The translations under genes and the position numbers were made by a program. The notes under the pieces are model-generated. The model searched no databases. It saw only the letters and a program-made list of their open reading frames with translations, and was not told where the DNA came from. A stretch of DNA of 35,996 bases from Desulfovibrio cuneatus DSM 11391 (GTDB lineage Bacteria > Desulfobacterota > Desulfovibrionia > Desulfovibrionales > Desulfovibrionaceae): NCBI RefSeq assembly GCF_000430005.1, contig NZ_AUCY01000035.1, forward strand, positions 1 through 35,996. Reading direction: 5' to 3'. The number at the start of each line of letters is the position of its first letter. Within the stretch, counting starts at the first letter, position 1. Positions 31,357 through 35,996 of this stretch are shown here, one piece after another.

Positions 31357-32730
31357 CTATTCTTCGTTTACAGGAACAGCATACTTCCCATCAAAACACG
31401 CCAGGCAGTAGCCCATATCTGTTACGGAAGAAAGCATGCCTTCCAGGGAGAGGAATTCCAGGGAATCGAGCCCCAGGAATTTCTGGATGTCGGCAATGCT
31501 GTGGTTTGCTGCCACCAGTTCCCCGCGGGAGGAAAAGTCTACCCCATAGAAGCATGGGCACTTAACCGGGGGGCAGCTTATGCGGCAGTGCACTTCCGTG
31601 GCGCCCAGTTCCCGCAGTTTTTTCACACGGGTACGCATGGTGGTGCCCCGCACAATGGAGTCGTCCACAATAACAATGCGTTTGCCTTTAATCACTTCGC
31701 GCACCGGGTTCAGTTTTACCCGCACGGCAAAGTCGCGCATGTCTTGGGTGGGCTGAATAAATGTGCGCCCCACATAGTGGTTACGTATCAGGGCATGTTC
31801 ATACGGAATGCCGGATTGCTGGGCATAGCCTACGGCGCAGTAAATGCCGGAATCCGGGAAGGGCATAACAAAGTCTGCTTCCACCGGGGCTTCTTTGGCA
31901 AGCTGCATGCCCATGCGTTTGCGGGCCATGTACACGTTCTGGTCGAACACATACGAGTCTGGGCGGGCAAAATACACCAGCTCAAAAATACACCCGGCCT
32001 GTTCTGGCAGGGGCTTTTTGTTGGCCAGGGAATAGCTGCGAATGGAAGTGAGGGGAGAACCGGAAATAACCACCATTTCCCCTGCTTCCAGGGTGCGGAT
32101 GTATTCACCTTCCAGTAGGTCAAAGGCGCATGTTTCCGAAGCCAGCAACGGCGTGTTGCCAAGCCGGCCCAAGCTTAAGGGGCGAATGCCGTGGGGGTCG
32201 CGCACGCCAATGAGTTTGTCGTTGGCAAGAATAACCAGGGAATAGGCACCCTGCACCCGTTCACAGGCAGCCAGCACAGCCTCTTCCAGGCTCAGGGTAC
32301 CCAGTTCGCGCACAATCAGGTGGGCAAATATTTCGCTATCGGTATTGGTATGAAAAATAGCCCCTTGCCCTTCAAGTTCCAGGCGTAGGGCCGCTGCATT
32401 CACCAGTGCTCCGTTGTGGGCTATGGCAAGGCTTAGCCCGCCGCGCCGCACAATGAAGGGTTCTGCGTCTGTCACACTCACCTTGCCACCTGTGGCATAG
32501 CGAACATGGCCTACGGCAGTGTGCCCTTTCAGTGTTTCGGCAAGGTGTTTTTCATCAAAAATATCATGCACCAAGCCAAGGTTGCGTACATCACACAGGG
32601 TGTCACCATCCCACACGGCAATGCCTACCGCTTCCTGCCCCCGGTGTTGCTGGGCATACAGCCCAAAGTAGGTTAAACGGGCCGCATCTTTGTGCCGGAA
32701 TATGCCAAATAAGCCACAATGCTCTTTCAT
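31357..32730 (-). CDS. purF: Amidophosphoribosyltransferase
   Basis: This 457-residue enzyme makes 5-phosphoribosylamine from PRPP and glutamine, the first committed step of purine synthesis. The N-terminal nucleophile is Cys5 after a four-residue propeptide (MKEH-CGLFG), followed by YAQQHRGQEAVGIAV. The PRPP loop is VIVDDSIVRGTT. It is of the Bacillus-type iron-sulfur class: candidate cluster cysteines are in AGCIFELVYFARPDS, CPCFYG and the C-terminal YCLACF. Start at 32730 with GGGAG about 9 bases upstream. A gene of unknown function lies 74 bp upstream on the same strand, and a strong terminator follows. Confidence 0.96.
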   Translation of the reverse strand: MKEHCGLFGIFRHKDAARLTYFGLYAQQHRGQEAVGIAVWDGDTLCDVRNLGLVHDIFDEKHLAETLKGHTAVGHVRYATGGKVSVTDAEPFIVRRGGLSLAIAHNGALVNAAALRLELEGQGAIFHTNTDSEIFAHLIVRELGTLSLEEAVLAACERVQGAYSLVILANDKLIGVRDPHGIRPLSLGRLGNTPLLASETCAFDLLEGEYIRTLEAGEMVVISGSPLTSIRSYSLANKKPLPEQAGCIFELVYFARPDSYVFDQNVYMARKRMGMQLAKEAPVEADFVMPFPDSGIYCAVGYAQQSGIPYEHALIRNHYVGRTFIQPTQDMRDFAVRVKLNPVREVIKGKRIVIVDDSIVRGTTMRTRVKKLRELGATEVHCRISCPPVKCPCFYGVDFSSRGELVAANHSIADIQKFLGLDSLEFLSLEGMLSSVTDMGYCLACFDGKYAVPVNEE

Positions 32731-32756
32731 GGTTGGTAGCTCCCTATTTCCAGAAC

Positions 32757-32773
32757 GCCATGTAATCAGTGGT
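32757..32773. repeat. Isolated outer arm of repeat family A
   Basis: GCCATGTAATCAGTGGT matches 13062-13078 exactly and the inverse of 21396-21412 (one mismatch), but no family A element adjoins it. It lies between purF and the upstream gene, so it may be a footprint or an independent short repeat. Confidence 0.6.
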
Positions 32774-32804
32774 ACGGAAAAAGCTGCACCCGCGCGGGCA
32801 CAGC

Positions 32805-33095
32805 TTATGCAGAAACAGTGTGAACAATGCCTTTCTCAACCATCAGGTCCAGGAAACTGCATAGCACTTCATACGTCAGTTCCTCTCCCTTTTTGGGGGG
32901 AACGTAGTACAGGCCATCAATTTCAATGACAGGCAAGCTGTCTTCCATGCCGGAACGGGCAATAAACCCGCCGCCATAGTGACTCATGCCCGCAGCATTC
33001 ACTCGTTTGGTTGTCAATGCCCTTTCCAGGGCTGCTTCTTCGCGCAGGGCACGTTGCTGGTTATCGTCCAGAATAATAATTACCGCTCTGCGCAT
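32805..33095 (-). CDS. Conserved-looking small protein of unknown function upstream of purF
   Basis: A 96-residue soluble protein I do not recognise. It starts with a short strand MRRAVIIILDD, then a helix rich in Arg, Ala and Glu (NQQRALREEAALERALTTKR), a Gly-rich turn HYGGGFIARSG, and ends with EIDGLYYVPPKKGEELTYEV and a final helix. Start chosen at 33095 because GAAGGAG lies about 10 bases upstream; a longer reading to 33203 lacks an RBS. It has no signal peptide, membrane helix or cysteine-rich motif. Same strand as purF with a 74-bp gap holding a repeat fragment, so cotranscription is plausible. Confidence 0.65.
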   Translation of the reverse strand: MRRAVIIILDDNQQRALREEAALERALTTKRVNAAGMSHYGGGFIARSGMEDSLPVIEIDGLYYVPPKKGEELTYEVLCSFLDLMVEKGIVHTVSA

Positions 33096-33326
33096 TGCTT
33101 GGTTCTGCTCCTTCACAATTACCGGGTCGGTACCCATTTGTGGTGAGCAGCTACCATGCCAGAAACAGGCTTTGACGTCGAGAGGGAACAGCAGGCCCAG
33201 CAAAGAAAGTTTCAGCTTACCCTTGCAAATGTGTTATGCTGAAAGGTGTTGTTAAGGGCTTCATTTGTGGCTTTCTTGCCTGCCGCAGAAGATAACAAGC
33301 AGGGTGACACACCCACAGTGCAGGCA

Positions 33327-33355
33327 TTGTTCTTCGCGCCATTCCGGTTTACACT
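33327..33355 (+). promoter_or_regulatory. Possible sigma70 promoter of the AsmA-family gene
   Basis: TTGTTC (33327-33332), a 17-bp spacer and TACACT (33350-33355), about 80 bp before the start at 33437. The rest of the 341-bp divergent gap shows no other clear signal. Confidence 0.5.
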
Positions 33356-33436
33356 GCCGGTACAAAACTTGTATTTCACACACAACATACAAGGAAACAT
33401 GCTCTTGCTGTTTCCCTCAAGTATCAAGGATGCGCT

Positions 33437-35386
33437 ATGAAACGTTTTTTGGTGCGAAGCGGGTTACTTGTCCTGCTTGTTCTTCTTATTGCCATGGTGG
33501 GCATTGGCATTGCCCTGCAAATGCTCAAGCCGGAAACCTACAAAAGCCAGTTGGCAACGGCTTTTGAAAATGCCACGGGCCACAGCATTGTGTTTGATGG
33601 GGAGTTGCAGCCAACGTTCTTCCCGGTGCCTGGGCTGAAAACCGGGCGCATTCGCATTATGGCAGACCCAATTTTTGGGCCGGAACCCTTGTTGCAGGTG
33701 GAACACACCACGCTGCAACTGGACATTGCTCCATTGCTGCGTGGGCAAGTGGTTATTAGCGAACTGCGCTTTGCCAATACAAAAGCTTCCTTCCTGCAAA
33801 CCGCCCAAGGGGAACGCAACTGGCAGGAAGAAGAACGCAAAGAGGCCGTGCTGGAAATGCGGCGTGAAGAAGGGGTGCAAGCCCTTGCCCCTGTTACACC
33901 AACGCCGCAAGCGCTTACCGCTGCCAAGGAAGAAGGCGTAAAAAAGGGTAAGGTGGGTGCCACCCCGCCCCTGAACCTGCGCATTAAGCGCCTGCTGTTG
34001 ACCAATGCCACCCTCAGGTATGCAAACCAGGGCAGTAACAGCCAGTACCATGCGGAAATGGATACCATTTCCCTGGAAAATTTTGGGGCCGGGCAAACAG
34101 CCACGGCCACATTGGCAGGGTATGTGGAAAATAGCCGCACCGGGGCCGGGGCAGAATTAAGCGTGCAGGCCGAGGCCGCCTATACCCCAGGTGCCCCTGT
34201 GAATATTGCCATAACCCAATTGGCCATGCAGGCAGGCAAAGGCCTTGCCAGCGGGGCTGCCAGCCCTGGCATTGGGCTTACAGCGACCGCCCAGGTGCAG
34301 TTTGACCCGGTAAACAGCACCCTGCACCTGAAAACCCTGGCTGGCACCCTTGCGGGCGCACCCTTTGCTGCGGAAGGAATTATGCTGTTGCCAGACAACC
34401 CGGAACTGCCCCAGGGCACCAAGTTTTCCGTGCAAACAGCCCTGCGCATTGAAAGCCTGAACCTGGACGCCTTGCGCCTGGCATTTACGCCGCCGTTGCA
34501 TCAACAAATGGAAGAAACGTTTCCTGCCACATCGCCCAAGGGGCCAGACCCGCTGCCAAAGCGCGGGAAAAAGATTATTGAGGCTCCGGTAGAACCCGTG
34601 CTGCCCCCCATGGCGGGCCATGCTGTGGTGGCTGTGGGTTCCCTTGTGGCGGGGGGGCTTACGTATTCCAATATCAATGGGGTGCTGGAAATAACCCCGG
34701 AAAAAGCAACCCTTGCGCCGTTCTCCTTCCAACTGGCAGAAGGCAGCGTGGAAGGCACCCTGACCCTGGAAGGCACCGCAGAGAAACCCTTGTGGGGCCT
34801 TGCCGGAAGCTTTCAGGGCTTGCGCCTGCAAAAACTCCTTGCCCAGCACCAGGGCCCACCCCCGGTGGAAGGCAAGCTGCACGGCATGGCAGAGCTGGCA
34901 GCCACAGGGGCTCATCAGGAAGCCCTGCTGCAAACGCTGGAAGGCAAGGCCACTGTTTCCCTGCAAGGGGCCACAGTGCAGGCGGGTGCTTTGCTGCCTG
35001 CCGAACTGGTGCGCATGGGGGCGCTGCCGGGGAGTATCCCCCTGGCAAAGGCTTCTGCGGATATGACGTTGCATAAAGGCGTTGCCACCACAAAAAATAT
35101 TGAGGTGCGTTCTGGCGCAGGCTCGGTAACCGGGGCAGGCAGTTTGAACCTGCCAGCCAAAACCCTGGCCATGCAACTGGAAGTGCTGCTGCTGGAAGGC
35201 ACCTTGCGGGTGCCGGTAAGTCTTTCTGGCCCGTGGGCGGCACCTAATGTGCGCATGAACGATGCCACGGGGCTTGGGAAGCTGATTAACGATGTGGCGG
35301 GGGCTTCGCCCAAAGCGCAAAAGGTGCTGAATAAACTGCCGAGAGAGGCAGGGAGATTGCTTGAGGGGTTGGGGAGGAAAAGGTAG
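33437..35386 (+). CDS. AsmA-family protein
   Basis: A 649-residue envelope protein anchored by one N-terminal helix (about 6-30), with the rest in the periplasm. AsmA-family proteins are bridge-like repeats of beta sheets thought to move or organise phospholipids between the membranes. The N-terminal AsmA signature is present: LKPETYKSQLATAFENATGH, then a FDGELQPTFFPVPGLKTGRI segment (separately quoted), LLQVEHTTLQLDIAPLLRGQ and VVISELRFANTKASFLQ. The C-terminal AsmA_2-like part includes ASADMTLHKGVATTKNIEV and a last segment about NLPAKTLAMQLEVLL. A Lys/Glu-rich insertion (about 130-175) separates the two. Start at 33437 with AAGGA at about 33424-33428. Confidence 0.87.
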   Translation: MKRFLVRSGLLVLLVLLIAMVGIGIALQMLKPETYKSQLATAFENATGHSIVFDGELQPTFFPVPGLKTGRIRIMADPIFGPEPLLQVEHTTLQLDIAPLLRGQVVISELRFANTKASFLQTAQGERNWQEEERKEAVLEMRREEGVQALAPVTPTPQALTAAKEEGVKKGKVGATPPLNLRIKRLLLTNATLRYANQGSNSQYHAEMDTISLENFGAGQTATATLAGYVENSRTGAGAELSVQAEAAYTPGAPVNIAITQLAMQAGKGLASGAASPGIGLTATAQVQFDPVNSTLHLKTLAGTLAGAPFAAEGIMLLPDNPELPQGTKFSVQTALRIESLNLDALRLAFTPPLHQQMEETFPATSPKGPDPLPKRGKKIIEAPVEPVLPPMAGHAVVAVGSLVAGGLTYSNINGVLEITPEKATLAPFSFQLAEGSVEGTLTLEGTAEKPLWGLAGSFQGLRLQKLLAQHQGPPPVEGKLHGMAELAATGAHQEALLQTLEGKATVSLQGATVQAGALLPAELVRMGALPGSIPLAKASADMTLHKGVATTKNIEVRSGAGSVTGAGSLNLPAKTLAMQLEVLLLEGTLRVPVSLSGPWAAPNVRMNDATGLGKLINDVAGASPKAQKVLNKLPREAGRLLEGLGRKR

Positions 35387-35392
35387 TTTTGT

Positions 35393-35502
35393 GCGGCGTG
35401 CCGCCGCGCCAGCTTAATTTAAGAATAGGACTGCGTAGATTTTTGCGGCGTGCCGCCGCCCCAGCCTGTTGTTTTTTGTTTTGTTTGCCGCTCCGCTTGG
35501 GT
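35393..35502. repeat. Repeat family C: two short palindromes and an associated 19-mer
   Basis: GCGGCGTGCCGCCGC occurs at 35393-35407 and 35445-35459. TTTGCCGCTCCGCTTGGGT at 35484-35502 is the exact reverse complement of positions 51-69. The whole arrangement mirrors the left edge of the window. Confidence 0.75.
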
Positions 35503-35559
35503 TAGGGGGCCTTCGCCCGGCCCCCTAACAACCCCAGGCGCTTGGGGCTCTGCCCCAAG
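35501..35559. repeat. GC-rich double hairpin
   Basis: GTTAGGGGGCC (35501-35511) pairs with GGCCCCCTAAC (35519-35529), and CTTGGGGC/GCCCCAAG (35541-35559) follows with loop TCT. This resembles the hairpins of family B (GGGGAGGC-TCT-GCCTCCCC at 26796) and may be a third, divergent member. Confidence 0.6.
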
Positions 35560-35996
35560 ACCCCGTGGGTTCCCGGCTCGCGCTCAGTAGATTTGTTTCG
35601 CTCACTCGAAGACTCGTACGCTGCACAAATATATTCGCGCGGAAGAACACCGTGCCAAGCAAGGGCGAAGGGGCGCTTATCGGTTGCTTGCTGCAAGAAT
35701 ACACTGTGCCACAAAAGGTAAGTGATACGCAGCCGGGGAATGATGGCAAAATAATCATAGCCCGCATGAGTGGGCGGGCGCAGCAAAGCGCACGTAGGGT
35801 GGGGGGTGACGCGGAGAATTACCTGTAAGGTGCGGCGAAGACGCCGCGATATTTTTTACTATGAGTGAATGATAGCGCGTAGTTTTTGCGGCGTGCCGCC
35901 GCGGGTATTATTATAGAGATAAAGCAAATGCACATTGAGCAGACCGTGGCAAGATGCCGTCTAGGTTCTGCGGTACAATATGCATAGAGAGTGCTG
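35560..35996. other. Right-edge region without a convincing gene
   Basis: A reading frame at 35565-35828 (87 residues) has no RBS and starts within repeat-like sequence, so I do not accept it. A fourth copy of the 15-bp family C palindrome is at 35888-35902, with flank GCGTAGTTTTTGCGG nearly the same as at 35434-35448. Nothing else is supported. Confidence 0.5.

Noticed and set aside
35565-35828. 87-codon frame near the right edge
   Set aside because: No ribosome-binding site, begins in repeat-type GC-rich sequence, and the protein shows no fold-like pattern.
1-35996. Defence island, prophage or integrative element
   Set aside because: No integrase, transposase, restriction, toxin-antitoxin or phage genes were found. 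The only mobile-like sequences are the small repeats.

Overview
The window looks like a chromosomal segment of a Desulfovibrionaceae-type sulfate reducer (Desulfobacterota). The grounds are the gene families and their order, moderately high GC, a fused RluD-type pseudouridine synthase/dephospho-CoA kinase, a c-haem-type sensor kinase, several sulfur-oxyanion-type transporters, and dense intergenic palindromic repeats. The assignment is inference from content; no 16S rRNA or other taxonomic marker is present. I see no tRNA, rRNA, CRISPR array, IS transposase or prophage gene.

Region 1 (about 185-11738) is the most unusual part. A minus-strand pair encodes an NtrC-class sigma54-dependent response regulator and a histidine kinase whose periplasmic domain carries a CXXCH haem-binding motif. 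Divergent from it are three paralogous YeiH-family (putative sulfate exporter, PSE) permeases in tandem. Each is followed by accessory genes: a small membrane protein; then a membrane-anchored lipoyl/biotinyl-fold protein plus a universal-stress (Usp)-like protein; then a 30-residue membrane peptide plus a second Usp-like protein. Each permease gene has a sigma54 -24/-12 promoter with exact 10-bp GG-to-GC spacing, and two 18-bp palindromic sites (TGCTAAC-N4-GTTAGCA type). The proximal site lies at nearly the same distance (74.5-75.5 bp) from the -12 GC in all three. I infer a local regulon in which the haem kinase/regulator pair drives all three permease units.

Region 2 (12001-20281) holds upp (minus), the RluD-CoaE fusion, a lipoprotein, hemW, and a SulP permease with a roughly 200-residue insertion in one loop and a C-terminal cysteine cluster.

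Region 3 (20684-28034) is the transcription/translation cluster rimP-nusA-ylxR-infB-ylxP-nrnA. It lacks rbfA and is broken up by a terminator and by repeats.

Region 4 (28195-35386) holds a lipoprotein (minus), an MltB-like lytic transglycosylase, purF with a small upstream gene (both minus), and an AsmA-family protein. The last 600 bp contains repeats and no convincing gene.

Most gene boundaries in regions 2-4 are occupied by dispersed repeats. Family A is MITE-like: terminal inverted repeats beginning GGAAACGCT and ending GTTTGGC, about 126-306 bp long, in at least six copies. Family B is a multi-hairpin element of about 115-160 bp, in two copies. Family C is a short GCGGCGTGCCGCCGC palindrome found at both ends of the window. 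In families A and B, stems that differ in sequence between copies remain perfectly self-complementary.
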